From Phocoena phocoena (lineage: Eukaryota > Chordata > Mammalia > Artiodactyla > Phocoenidae): 64,000 bases of DNA. The translations under genes and the position numbers were made by a program. The DNA lies in NCBI RefSeq assembly GCF_963924675.1, contig NC_089220.1:165019270-165083269 (forward strand), written 5' to 3'. The notes under the pieces were generated by a model. That model did not search any database and was not told the origin of the DNA. It saw only the letters and a program-made list of their open reading frames with translations. Positions 47,885 through 58,434 of this stretch are shown here, piece by piece; the stretch's first letter is position 1; every line of letters begins with the position of its first letter.

Positions 47885-48028
47885 CGAGTGGTTTACCCCC
47901 CACATCAGGACGCTGAGCAGCGGATCGCTGGCCCGAAAGAGCTTCACTTTCTGCGCTACGAAATGCTTCTTCTTGGTCTTGGTCTTGCTCGCCAGGACGG
48001 AGGACCCCAGGTTGCCGGGGGTCGCCAT
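47885..48028 (-). CDS. PIP4K2A: PIP4K2A coding exon 1 (N-terminal 48 residues)
   Basis: Encodes the N-terminus of phosphatidylinositol-5-phosphate 4-kinase type 2 alpha, the lipid kinase that makes PI(4,5)P2 from PI5P in the cytosol, on internal membranes and in the nucleus. Read on the minus strand, the 48 codons begin [20 protein letters not shown] and end [12 protein letters not shown], which I recognise as the human N-terminus residue for residue as far as I recall. The start ATG (48028-48026) sits in a strong Kozak context (GCGGCCATGG). The family protein is about 406 residues, so this is roughly 12% of it: the variable N-tail and the start of the kinase fold. The exon ends TCG|GTAAGG, a consensus donor. 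A processed copy is excluded by the intact exon boundary and the surrounding CpG island. The remaining exons must lie to the left of this window. Partial gene; identification is very secure. Confidence 0.97.
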
Positions 48029-48560
48029 GGCCGCCGCCTCTGTCCCCTCCACCGCCGCGCTCCCGAGGCCGGGGACCCGCCCTCTCTACACGCCGGCCCG
48101 GGGAGGCAGCTGCATCCCCCCCGGCGGCGGCCCCGGCGCGCCGTGCCCCGCTCCGGCCGCCGGCACGCTCGTCCCGCTCCGCCCGCGGTGCCCGCTCTGC
48201 CCGGCTGCCGAGGGAGGCTGCGCTCAGCTCGCGCTCCGGCCCGCTTCCCGCGCCCGCCGCGGCTCCGAGCTCAGCCCGCGGCTGGACCGGGCGCGCCGCG
48301 AGCGGCTTCCGCGTTGGGCGCCGGCGTCATGACGCAGGGGGCGGGCGGGCAGCAGCTGCGGCGCCGCCGGGCGGGGCGCGGAGCGCGAGGCGAGGCCGCG
48401 GGACCGTTAAGCTGCGCCCTCTCGCTCCGGCTCCGCGGCGGCCTGGCCGCCCCCGGGTCGCAGGCGAGCTCGGGGCGGCAGCTCCCCGCCGGCCGAGGAG
48501 GCCGCGGGGTGGGCGTGCGGCGCGGGGAGGGTGAGGACTCCCGCAAGGTATCCCTTCTGT
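48029..48560 (-). promoter_or_regulatory. PIP4K2A: PIP4K2A 5'UTR and proximal promoter
   Basis: This is the GC-rich sequence directly upstream of the ATG on the minus strand. It contains a classic Sp1-type GC box GGGCGGGGC (48369-48377), further GC boxes (GGGGGCGGGCGGGC, about 48337-48350) and a palindromic pair of TGACG half-sites (48324-48335). No ATG lies in frame close upstream; the nearest in-frame near-cognate codon is a GTG at 48052. Core promoter placement is inferred from position and composition. Confidence 0.7.
48324..48335. promoter_or_regulatory. Perfect palindrome GCGTCATGACGC (paired CRE-type half-sites)
   Basis: A 12-bp self-complementary sequence carries two TGACG half-sites back to back, about 300 bp upstream of the ATG and next to GC boxes. 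TGACG is the half-site of ATF/CREB bZIP factors, but the arrangement (CGTCA then TGACG) is inverted relative to the canonical TGACGTCA. Binding is inference. Confidence 0.45.
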
Positions 48561-48564
48561 AGCT

Positions 48565-49555
48565 CAGGAGAAAAGAGGGAAGGATGGGGAGAGTACGGAG
48601 ATCGGAGGAGAGGAGCCCCCAGAGACGGTGGCCAGGCGAAGGAAGGAGGCTCGGGGCATCGCCGCTTACCAGTGCCAAGAATCAGGAGAGCTAGTGAGAC
48701 GTGAAACGCTGCGTGGAGACCAGGGCTTCCCTAGCACCGAGGGAAAGGACCTGGGCACATGGTTGGCCGCCTCCCAAAGTAACCCTGCAATGAACTTATT
48801 AATCCTTTTGTGCCTTTAACCATCGGGCCTTTTGGACCCTGAACGTGGGCCTTCCCACATGCATGCAGAAGGGAGACTCCCACCTAAGCCGCTGGGCTGT
48901 CATTCCCACCACCACTAACGCCCTCCCTAGATGGGACCCTGATTCCTCATCTAGAGCCCTTGGTTTGGCCAGGAGAATCATGCCCCAAATTGCACCTTGT
49001 ATGTCAAATCCTCCGCGATGTTTCCTATATCCGTTTAATTCATCTCACTCACCTTCCGCGGAAACCTTTTCACTGTCTTCATACACGTACACCTAAATTT
49101 AGCCCTTCTTAATGCTGGGAATACCTGAACCACCTCAGGAAGCTGCCATTCCAAGTATGTCTAAAAACCTGTTGTCCCTATATCTTCCCCAGTAATCATA
49201 GCCCTGTTCTAGGCACTTACCCTACTCAGCCCACTGGGCAAGTCATTATATATCTATTGTCATTAATACTCCCCCTCAAGTATAGTGGTCTCCTACTGTG
49301 TACCAGTTAACCTGCTTGGTTCTCTCAGGGAAAGAAAGCATGACAGATCCTGATCCCTTAAGGAGCTTGATGAGTCTCAAAGGGTGGGAAGTGACAGGTC
49401 ACGTGGTCACCTTCATTTGCTCCTTTTTGCTTTGACTGTTTTTTAAACACAAGGGTTGCCCCAACATCCTCTTATTCTTTCTCTCTTGCTTCATACTATT
49501 GTCCAAAATGTTATCTGCTCCCCCAGCCTCAACCATCACCACTCTTAGTGGTTAA
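48565..49555. other. Upstream flank of PIP4K2A, nothing recognised
   Basis: Composition returns to normal after the CpG island. No gene or repeat could be named. Confidence 0.4.
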
Positions 49556-49559
49556 AAAA

Positions 49560-50160
49560 AAGAACAACCTGAATTTGCAGTGAGAAGAGGTGGGGTTGCC
49601 CAGTTCTCCCACCTATTTGAGCAGAGAACTTCTCTGAGCCTCAGGTTCTTTGTGTTAATAATAGAATAATCAGGGTACTTCTGGTGGCGCAGTGGTTAAG
49701 AATCCGCCTGCCACTGCAGGGCACGCGTGTTCAAGCCCTGGTCTGGGAGGATCCCACATGCTTCGGAGAAACTAAGCCCTTGCGCCACGACTACTAAGCC
49801 TGTGCTCTAGGGTCCGCGCACCACAGCTACTGAAGCTCGCATGCCTAGAGCCTGTGATCAGCAACAAAGAGAAGCCACTGCAATAAGAAGCCTGCAGAAC
49901 CTCAACGAAGAGCAGCCCCCACTTGCCAGCAACTAGAGAAAGCCCACACGTAGCAACGAAGAGCCAATGCAGCCAAAAATAAATAAATGTATAAAATAAT
50001 AGAATAATCAGACACAAAGGTCACTTTAGGGACTACTCTGGGCCTGGTAATTATAATCCTGCCCTACCTACTTTATAGGATGTTCGTTAGAATCAAAATC
50101 AACAGTAGACAATGGCTCTGAAAAGCACTCTATAAATCATACAGCACCGTATACACACAA
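49560..50160 (+). repeat. MIR SINE, split by a CHR SINE
   Basis: 'cccacctatttgagcagagaacttctctgagcctcaggttctttgtgtta' on the left and 'ctgccctacctactttataggatgttcgttagaatcaaaat ... gaaaagcactctataaat' on the right together follow MIR. A younger SINE separates them. Confidence 0.75.
49674..49994 (+). mobile_element. CHR SINE, long form, in MIR
   Basis: Head GGTACTTCTGGTGGCGCAG (a few bases altered from the usual GGGCTTCCCTGG) and an A-rich ATAAATAAATG tail. The 17-bp target-site duplication AATAATAGAATAATCAG is at 49657-49673 and 49995-50011. Confidence 0.95.
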
Positions 50161-50224
50161 GATGAAATGGAGAGTACTTGTGGATGACCCATAAACTCTC
50201 CCCGACCTCAGAGAAGTGCCTCGT

Positions 50225-50600
50225 TGAACATCTCTACATCAATTGCCCACAGACAGCTTAAAAATTGTCTAAAACCAAGTTCAACATTGTCCTTCATCTC
50301 ACATGTTGGTTCATTTTTCTATTATATGGAAAATGGCATTCATGTCACTGCATTACTCCAACCACAAGTTCATTCGTTTAACAAATTTTCATTGACCCAG
50401 GCTTCAAAGCTTAGGATCATCACTGATTATTGCCTCTCACCACCACCCCACATAAACCCTGTTACCAGGTCCTGTCCATGAAAAAAATTGTGCTCCAATA
50501 TTATCTCTTCCTTGGTGCTCTCACTGGTCCCCCTAGTTGAAATTAATCCATCCACCTCAGTGCTTCCATAGCACTTTATTCTATGACGGCTCTATTGGGT
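50225..50600 (+). repeat. L2-like LINE fragment
   Basis: 'cttaggatcatcactgattattgcctctcaccaccacc...ccctgttaccaggtcctgtcc' resembles the L2 coding region ('gtcatccttgactcc...accaagtcctgt'). Confidence 0.5.
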
Positions 50601-50942
50601 TTAACTGTATATTAATAATGGAAGACGACACGCTAGCTGTGAAGGCTTAAAAGCTGAATTTAGTGATGACAAAGTGTTGAATGAACCTACAGGAAGGGAA
50701 GATGGATATGTGTGGGCACTGTCAGGTGAGGTTTCACTTAGGAGGGCGCAAGGTCTGGATGGGTGCACAGTGTCATCCCTGTTAGGGGCAGACAGAGGTG
50801 CAGGCATGGAGATGAAAATCCACGTGGTATTTTCAGATAGTAATGAGGAGACCTGTAGCTTTGAAAGGACAGAAATATTTTTCCAACCTTATTAAGATAT
50901 AAGTGACATATAGCATGAGGTAAGTTTAAGGTGAAAAACTCG

Positions 50943-50948
<6 letters not shown>

Positions 50949-50977
<29 letters not shown>
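50949..50977. repeat. (TA)n microsatellite
   Basis: About 14 uninterrupted TA units. Confidence 0.95.
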
Positions 50978-50980
<3 letters not shown>

Positions 50981-51349
50981 TTCCACCTTAAGTTTCATTA
51001 ACACGTACATCACACATAATTACCGTGTGTGGTTGGGTGTGTGAGTGTGCAGTGAGAACATTTAAGATTTACTCTCTTAGAAACTTTAGAGTTTGTAATA
51101 GAATCATGTTAAGGGACAGAATTTTGGGTGATTTAACTTACTTTGAATGGCATTTACGATAATGCCATTCAGGAATAGGTCATGAGATGATTTTTGCCAA
51201 TGACCTTTCACACTACCTTTGTACTCTGCAGAGGATGTATGTGGTGTAGGAGTTCTAGAGTTGCAGAAAGGACCTCAGAAAGTACCTAACCCAGTTCTCA
51301 GATTATCTACATTAGACAATGGAGATCTAGAGAAGTTTAAGTGATTTCC

Positions 51350-51485
51350 TGACTTGTTGGGAGACAAACTCTTTGAAGGCAGGGTCTGTGTTATACTCAC
51401 TCTGTATGCTTCCAATGAACCTAACATACTCCCTTTCCCATAGCACCTATGGCAAACTTTTGATGAATAAATGAAAAGGAAATTT
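51350..51485 (+). repeat. L2 LINE 3' end
   Basis: 'gagacaaactctttgaaggcagggtctgtgttatactcactctgtatg ... ttttgatgaataaatgaa' fits the L2 terminus. Confidence 0.6.
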
Positions 51486-51489
51486 TCAT

Positions 51490-52950
51490 CTCTCACATCA
51501 AAGTTACAAGATTCTACACCCAGGAACTGTGTGTGGAGGGGTCCATTTAGAAATACTTTATTGGGAAATTAGGTTAGGTTAGACATAATATTTAAACTTG
51601 AGGGTTAGACACATTTGGATTTAACAACTTAGCAATTTGATCACTGTTTTCCTTTGGAGTTTGTGTGATAACAAAACAATACACATGTCTTTGGTTCAGC
51701 ATCTAATTCAGGCTGCTTATATATCAAGGGTGGAAGCACACCAACCATCAACAATCGACAATGGTCTTGATGAGGGGCGTGGCTAGAGAAAGAAGAGGAA
51801 GGAAGTTCCATCTCAGGATGGGGATGTGGTCATGTCAGTCAAGGAGAAGGCCATTCCCACCTCTTTGCATTTGGCCTGTTGGGCTGTTCATCCAGCTTCC
51901 AAGGCCATCACAGCTGCCAGAAATGCTCCAGCAGCCAAGTTCACCAAGAAGAAGGAAAGAAATGTTGGGAAGATTGAAAGCCTCCCAATACTGACTTGCT
52001 TCTGCTTGTTGTTACTTTTTAAAAAAAAACTTCCTTTTACTATAATCAAGTTTATTTACTGTCCTAGAAGAGTACGGTGAAAGTGTTATGTTAACTAAGG
52101 TACGCAATACCAGAAATGGAGGTTGAAGTAGGGTAGATGCTCTGAATTTTTATTTTATTACCCTTTTCATCAAAAAAAAATACTTCCTCAATTTAATAAT
52201 TCCATTAGAATTCTTCCTTGAGAAAATAAATTCAGTAACTTCCTTAGTGCTATGTGGAAGCTGTTATGCTTTCCATTGCTCTATGAAGAGATCAGAGCAA
52301 AATGTGGGACAAGGCCATTCGATCTTCTGTAGTGTCATCCAGAGCCTTGCCATTAAAAATGGTATTATTTTAGAAGGCCATTATTAAAGTGCATATACAG
52401 TCAAACTCAGCCAGAATGCCAGCCAAATAAATGGGATCCAAGAATTCAGTTGTGACATATGAGTTACTTTTGCGGGGGGAAAGTGTTGACGCGATGCAAC
52501 ACAGCTTGCCATCTGGGAGTTCTGAGGGTCTAGCCGTGCCGTCCAAATGCCTCCTGAGCTGGCTGTGGTTTGGCACCCGCTGGCTGGGGTTGTCCACCCA
52601 TTTGAAAATGATGGTGATTCTTCTGGCTTCTGCAGCTGGCTGGCACTTCCAGGACAGTGGCAGCAATTCCAGGAATCTTCCTCTTGGTTGGCAGCTATTT
52701 TTTTGGCCTGACTTGGGCAGATCGGACAGGCAAAAGACAGTATATAAAAAAGCCAACACTAGGGTGACCACTTCCCAGCCTGGTTTGCCTTCCCCTCCAC
52801 TCCCCAAGCAGACGAAGAGGACTTTAGTCACTCCCTTGGGAGACAGGAAGCTGAATGGAGGACAGGAGTCAATCTCCAATATCATCATATCTTTATTATG
52901 TATACCTTCATAACAGAAATAGAAATTTCCAACATTGACAGAACAATGAA
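51490..52950. other. Upstream flank, no gene recognised
   Basis: Contains short ORFs (51761-52080 plus; 52370-52913 on both strands) with no recognised family. See the rejected items. Confidence 0.35.
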
Positions 52951-52954
52951 ATGT

Positions 52955-53165
52955 ATTACAGTAGATCCCTATGGCAGACTATAATGCAACCAATAAAAAT
53001 GGTAATTTCACATAAAATGTAATGACATTAATCATGATATTAAAATAAGTGAAAAAATAGGATACAAAATTGTATATTTTATATTAAGATTAGAAAATGT
53101 ATTTGTGTATGTATACATGTAAAACACTAAAAGAAAATACATTGTACTGTTGTAAAAATTCATGT
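52955..53165 (+). repeat. Old L1ME/HAL1-type fragment
   Basis: 'gcagactataatgcaaccaataaaaatggtaatttc ... aaataagtgaaaaaataggatacaaaattgtatatttt' matches an old L1 3' region. Confidence 0.6.
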
Positions 53166-53661
53166 CTTTTTAAATTATTGTCTAAATCCATCTTTTATAA
53201 AAAGATGCAACCATCTTCCCTCATTAAATAAATAACACAGTAATGGCATTTAACATAGTAGTCCAATTTCTATAAGAGAACAGCTTTTTAAGTTACTTCT
53301 TGCTATTTATCATAGTTATTGTTAAAATAAGTCTTAGTGGAACAGGCCATTTTTCTACATGTAGAGGGGAGGGAAGCTTCCCTGAGTTCACAAAAAGTCC
53401 TTAAGAGAAAGGAAGGCTACAAATACGAGGAAAATAGAATAGTGTTGTTTTTATCTATTAGACATCATATCCCCAATGCATAGGGCCTATGAATTTTTAT
53501 TTTTTTATTTTTTATAAAAAGTTTGAAATCAGGAAAAAAAATACAGACTCCAAAAGAAAACTGAAAAATTAATATTCTAATAAACATTTTATTAACTGTG
53601 CACAACACGTAACATAATACTAACAAGTCTTTTAGATTTTATATAAAAAATATCATGACAG

Positions 53662-53965
53662 GGCTTCCCTGGTGGTGCAGTGGTTGAGAATCTGCCTGCC
53701 GATGCAGGGGACAGGGGTTCGAGCCCTGGTCTGGGAAGATCCCACATGCCGCGGGGCAACTGGGCCCGTGAGCCACAACTACTGAGCCTGCGCGTCTGGA
53801 GCCTGTGCTCCACAACAAGAGAGGCCGCGACAGTGAGAGGCCCGTGCACTGCGATGAAGAGTGGCCCCCACTCTCTTCAACTAGAGAAAGCCCTCGCATA
53901 GAAACGAAGACCCAACACAGCCAAAAACTAAAATAAATAAATTTTAAAAATAAATAAACATTTGA
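53662..53965 (+). mobile_element. CHR SINE, long form
   Basis: GGGCTTCCCTGGTGGTGCAG to CCAAAAACTAAAATAAATAAATTTTAAAAATAAATAAA. The flanking AAAAAATATCATGACAG and AAAAAAATATGACAG form a decayed duplication. Confidence 0.93.
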
Positions 53966-54559
53966 AAAAAAAATATGACAGAAGCTGTTTGTGAGTTAGG
54001 TTTCGTGTTACAAGTATACATGATTGCCTAAAAATATAATAGCCAATCAAAAATTAAATGTCAGTCATAGCCAAAAATTCTAAGAGCAAAATTCTAAACA
54101 CCTTTTCTAATATATTTTACAGCAAGAGAATTGTATTAAATGTGGGATATGAACTCATCTCAATATGCTTGATACAATGAGTGGGTAGAGCCTCCAAAAA
54201 TAAGAATACCGGGCACTTAGTTCTGGGAAGAAGGGAGGTTCCATTCTTTGTTGATCAACAATGTCCATACAAATTGGTGTGACCTTCAGAAGTCAAGGTT
54301 GAATGAGAAGACCAGAAGAATCAGAAGATTTTCGCCTGAGATTTTGGTCCCGGCTAAGGGAAAAGTCCACGGTGTTCAGATGCAGAAAACACGGGAACCC
54401 TGACCCTCCCTACTAGGAAGATAGGAAACTCTGCAGGGTGCCTGTGAATTTGCCCCAATCCCTTATGGCTGTGGCATGAATTAAGTCTGACTGTTGTTAA
54501 GGCGGTTGGTATTTTCCACATTTATTTTTTCATTGACGCTTAAGAAAAAACGTGTTCAT

Positions 54560-55400
54560 GCAACCACTATTTATTGATTGCACCTACTATGTGCCAGGTA
54601 CTGCGTATGACCTCTTCCCTCATAGAGTTTACAGATCGAGAGGATAGAGTAGAAGCAAGTAAACAGACAATCCTATAATTACGGATTGTGATGAGGGTTC
54701 TGAAGGTAATAAACCCGGCACCTTGATAGAAAATAGGCAGAGTGTCAAGGAGATCCTCTCCAAGGAAAAGATACATAAACCTGAAAGATAAGAAACAGTC
54801 AGCCATGTAAACAGTGGGGTGGAGAGCAGCCTGGACAGAGGGGGTCATCAGGCATGAGAACTCCCGTTCTAGAACCCCAGGAGGCCTTAGGTTGGCAGGG
54901 CAGGCAGGGCTCAGCACTGAGACCCTGGCAAGGATTTGAATTTTATTCTCAGTGCAACGGGAGCCCTTGGTAAGCTGAGGATTTGTTTATAAAAAGATCC
55001 CTGTGGGGCTTCCCTGGTGGCGCAGTGATTGAGAGTCCGCCTGCCGATGCAGGGGACGCGGGTTCGTGCTCCAGTCCGGGAAGATCCCACATACCGCGGA
55101 GCGGCTAGGCCCGTGAGCCATGGCCGCTGAGCCTGTGCGTCCGGAGCCTGTGCTCCGCTGAGCCTGTGCGTCCGGAGCTCTGTGCGTCCAGAGCCTGTGC
55201 TCCGCAACAGTGAGAGGCCCGTGTACCGCAAAAAAAAAAAAAAAAAAAAAAAAAGATCCCTGTGGACCCAATAGATTGAAGGAACATAAATGTCAAAATG
55301 GAGAGGCAAACAAGGTAAATACTACAGGAATCCAGGTAAGAGATGATGGGGGATTGGACTAACATCTTGACAATAAAGATAAGGGAAAAGTGGGCAAATT
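54560..55400 (-). repeat. L2 LINE fragment, split by a SINE
   Basis: 'tatttattgattgcacctactatgtgccaggtactgc ... gagtttacagatcgagaggatagagtagaagcaagtaaacagacaatcc' begins the complemented L2. 'acaggaatccaggtaagagatgatggggg' continues it after the SINE at 55007-55249. Confidence 0.8.
55007..55249 (+). mobile_element. CHR SINE, short form with internal amplification
   Basis: The 16-bp target-site duplication AAAAAGATCCCTGTGG is at 54991-55006 and 55250-55265. Between about 55125 and 55205 the block GAGCCTGTGCGTCCGGAGC / CTGTGCTCCGC is repeated about three times, making it longer than its sister copies. Confidence 0.95.
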
Positions 55401-55425
55401 CATCTAGGAGGGCCAGTCATGTTTT

Positions 55426-55726
55426 TTTTTTTTTTTAAATTTATTTATTTATTTTTGGCTGTATTGGGTCTTCGTTGCTGCACGCAGGCCCTCTCTAGCT
55501 GTCATGAGCGGGGGCTACTCTGTGTCGTGGTGTGTGGGCCTCTCTTGTTGTGGAGCATGGGCTCTTCAGTAGTTGTAGCACACGGGCTCTAGAACGCAGG
55601 CTCAGTAGCCGTGGCACACAGGCCCAGTTGCTCCACTGCATGTGGGATCTTCCCGGACCAGGGCTTGAACCCGTGTCCCCTGCATTGGCAGGCAGACTCT
55701 CAACCACTGCGCCACCAGGGAAGCCC
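55426..55726 (-). mobile_element. CHR SINE, long form
   Basis: Minus strand. The target-site duplication GCCAGTCATGTTTT is at 55412-55425 and 55727-55740. The opposite orientation to the copy 200 bp to its left makes a loose inverted pair. Confidence 0.95.
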
Positions 55727-55744
55727 GCCAGTCATGTTTTAACG

Positions 55745-57105
55745 TGGATGGGTGTGGAGGAAGTGCCGACTTGGCCTCAGCTTAAAGGGGCACATAGTGG
55801 GAGATCTCAGCCACTGCCTCATTTGCCCTTTTTAACATTCCTGCAACCAAAGGGCACCCTGGTTTAAGTGCCTGCTGCTCTTCACAAAAAGGCACCTAAA
55901 GAGAAATCTCCCCTAAAGTCTGCTTTCACGGAAGTATTTTTAATTCTCACATCTAGTATCTGCTACACTGATGCTACACTAAAGAAAACCTAAGAGAGAG
56001 AGTTGATGTGTATATTTGAAACACATCCAAAGAAATGTAACCTGAAATCAGCATAAAGAAAATGATCACAGCCATCTTCATGCTGCTGTGTCCAATAGTC
56101 TGAGATGGGATGGTTCCCATAGTCTCTGCTACACTTGAGAACCAAATGGAAGAGAGAAAACAATAACCTTGAGAGTTAACAAAGGACAAAAGCCTTCCCA
56201 TCCTGGTAGCAGCCAGGGTCTGAGCTGGTTAACCCCGGGCAGGGAGGGGAAGAACTGAAGTGGGAAAGAGGAACGAGAGGTTCCTGAGAGATTCCCAGAC
56301 CTACCCAGGCTGTTTCCACTTCCTCCTCGCTGCTCTCACTTCCTGAACTTAGCTGCGTAAGCAGAAGCAGCTCTCAGTCAGGAGGTGTGCTGTAAAGGCA
56401 TCCCTTAGACACATCAATGTTCTCACATCACTTCTCCCAAACCTGGGGAGCCTCCATTTTCGCACCCCAATTGTACCCCTGAAAGTTATACAGAAATATG
56501 CAAGACCATTGAACCTTCCCTGTTACCTGTACAAAGATTTCAGAATTGTATGCCTGAGTTTTCTCACTGTTTTAGGTTTGGGTGCCTAGCCTGTAAAGTG
56601 CTGGTCAGTTTCGGTCACCATAATCTGGTGTCCATTCTGTCACCCCAGCCATGCCTTAGCCACGTCTCTGAAATTTCAAAGAGGTGGGGGTGGACTTCCT
56701 GGGTTGCTTAGACTCAGAAGGGTACCTTTTAATTCCCCTGAATATTTTTGTGCCAGCTAATATTTAAATGTACTAAAAGGAGGCTATAGATGAAATCATT
56801 ATTACATAAAATTCTAGGCCTGAATTTTAAAGATCGGAGATTGTTGATCATTCATGGCCTTTATTCGTGCTTTCATCTTAAATATGACATGGCTCTTCCT
56901 TAGAGAGCTGGCAGAAAACTAACTTTCAACAAAGACTGCTGCTTTCCCTTTATGAATTTAGGCTTTTTATGTTTTAGCTTTCATATTCAAATTTTAAGTA
57001 GATCATAATAGTAATATTTTAAAACCTGATAAAATAGAACTCAGGGACAAATCTGAAGTCAGAAATAGGTTTAGGATCATTTTTTTCCTTATTCATCTCA
57101 TATGT
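55745..57105. other. Upstream flank, nothing recognised
   Basis: No gene or repeat named with confidence. Confidence 0.4.
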
Positions 57106-57109
57106 GTTG

Positions 57110-57335
57110 AGGTCCTAGAAGATTCTGGGGACAAACATGACTAAGATGCGTCCTTGCTTTGAGGAGCACATAGTTTAGTGGAGAAGGTAAATCCATGAGC
57201 CAATTGTTTCCAATGCTATCTACATGCTATAGTGAGACCGTAGGGGTACATGGAGGAAGATCACTGGATCAGGTAGAAGAAGGAGGGAAACTGGGTAGTC
57301 AGAGCCAGAGAGGGTGGTCCTGAAATGATGGTGCT
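57110..57335 (-). repeat. L2-like LINE fragment
   Basis: 'gttgaggtcctagaagattctggggacaaacatgactaagatgcgtccttgctttgaggagcacatagtttagtggagaag' resembles complemented L2. Moderate. Confidence 0.55.
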
Positions 57336-57469
57336 TGAGTAAAAGAGAAAAAAAATGCAGCATAATCATTGCATCACTTTATTTCATTGTTGTATTTACA
57401 TAAAAAGTAGTTAAGTGCATTCCTGTAAAGAGTTCAAGCTGTATAGAAGGTCATGAACTAAAAAGAGAA

Positions 57470-57557
57470 AGTCTCCCTCCCACTCGTCCACCACATCCCC
57501 CTCTCCTTTCTCCTTCTCCCTCCCTCTCCTACTCCCTTCCCCCTCCCACTTCCCTCT
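57470..57557 (+). repeat. Polypyrimidine tract
   Basis: About 90 bp almost entirely of CTCCC/CTTCC units, within or beside the outer L1 fragment. Confidence 0.85.
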
Positions 57558-57971
57558 GCTCCCATTTGTATATTGTAATGTGCCCTTATGCTGGAAGATG
57601 TGTTCCAAGATCCTCAGTGGATGCCCGAAACCGTGGAGAGTACTGAGCCCTGTACATACTATGATTTTTCCTACACATACATACCTGTGATAAAGTTTAA
57701 TTTATACATTAGGCACAGTAAGGGACTAACAACAATAACTAATAATAAAATAGAAATTTCAGTTGCAAAATAAATGAGTCACAGATATGAAATGTACAGT
57801 GTAGGGAATATAGTCAGTAACTATGTAATATCTTTGTACAGTGACAGATCAAATCTAGACTTATTGTGGTGATTATTTTGAAATGTATAGAAATATCGAA
57901 TCACTATGTTGTGTACCAGGAACTAACATAATTTTGTAAGTCAATTATACTTCAAAAACAAACAGACAGGG

Positions 57972-58344
57972 ACTTCCCTGGTGGCACAGTGGTTAAGAAT
58001 CCACCTGCCAATGCAGGGGACACAGGTTTGAGCCCTGGTCCAGGAAGATCCCACATGCTGCAGAACGGCTAAGCCCGTGTGCCACAACTACTGAGTCTGC
58101 GCTCTAGAGCCCGCGAGCCACAACTACTGAGCCTGCACGCCACAACTACTGAACCCGCGTGCCACAACTACTGAAGGCCACGTGCCTAGAGCCCGTGCTC
58201 CACAACAAGAGAAGCCACAGCAATGAGAAGCCTGCACACCGCGATGAAGAGTAGCCCCCGCTCACCACAAGTAGAGAAAGCCCGCGAGCAGCAACGAAGA
58301 CCCAACACAGCCCAAAGTACATAAATAAAATAAATAAAAATTTA
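57972..58344 (+). mobile_element. CHR SINE, long form with internal amplification
   Basis: GGGACTTCCCTGGTGGCACAG to ATAAATAAAATAAATAAAAATTT. The motif GCCACAACTACTGA(G/A) recurs four times between about 58080 and 58185, against one or two in sister copies. It is the innermost element of the nest. Confidence 0.92.
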
Positions 58345-58393
58345 AAAACCCAAACAAACTCATAGAAAAAACAGATCAGATTTTTGGTTACCA

Positions 58394-58434
58394 GGGTTGG
58401 GGGGGTGGGGGGGGTAGGGGGTCGGGGGAGGGAG
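58394..58434 (+). repeat. G-run cluster (G-quadruplex potential)
   Basis: Five runs of at least five G (with shorter ones) within about 40 bp: GGGTTGGGGGGGTGGGGGGGG and onward. Sequence criteria for a four-stranded fold are met easily. Confidence 0.85.

Larger units (their letters stand above)
46860..48560. promoter_or_regulatory. PIP4K2A: CpG island spanning PIP4K2A promoter and exon 1
   Basis: GC content and CpG density rise sharply from about 46.86 kb and fall off near 48.56 kb, against AT-rich flanks. CpG is not depleted, unlike the rest of the window. The island contains exon 1, its donor, the 5'UTR and the upstream region. There is no TATA box near the start, so a dispersed CpG-island promoter firing leftward is expected. 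The exact transcription start cannot be read from sequence. Long plus-strand ORFs inside it are composition artefacts. Confidence 0.9.

Noticed and set aside
48029..48052. N-terminal extension of PIP4K2A starting at an in-frame upstream codon
   Set aside because: The upstream codon is GTG, not ATG. The known protein starts at MATPG, which has a strong Kozak context.
47636..48562. Plus-strand ORF of 308 codons (and the 198-codon ORF at 47320-47916) across the CpG island
   Set aside because: They are antisense to exon 1, very rich in Arg/Pro/Gly/Ala, and exist because stop codons are rare at this GC content. No family resemblance and no splice context.
51761..52080. Possible ribosomal-protein-like processed pseudogene (lysine/alanine-rich ORF ending ...KFTKKKERNVGK, followed by an A run)
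   Set aside because: I could not match it to any specific parent protein, and no target-site duplication is evident. Left unassigned.
52370..52913. Overlapping long ORFs on both strands (172 and 160 codons)
   Set aside because: Neither shows a domain or family I recognise. Mirror ORFs on opposite strands usually reflect composition, and no exon signals were noted.
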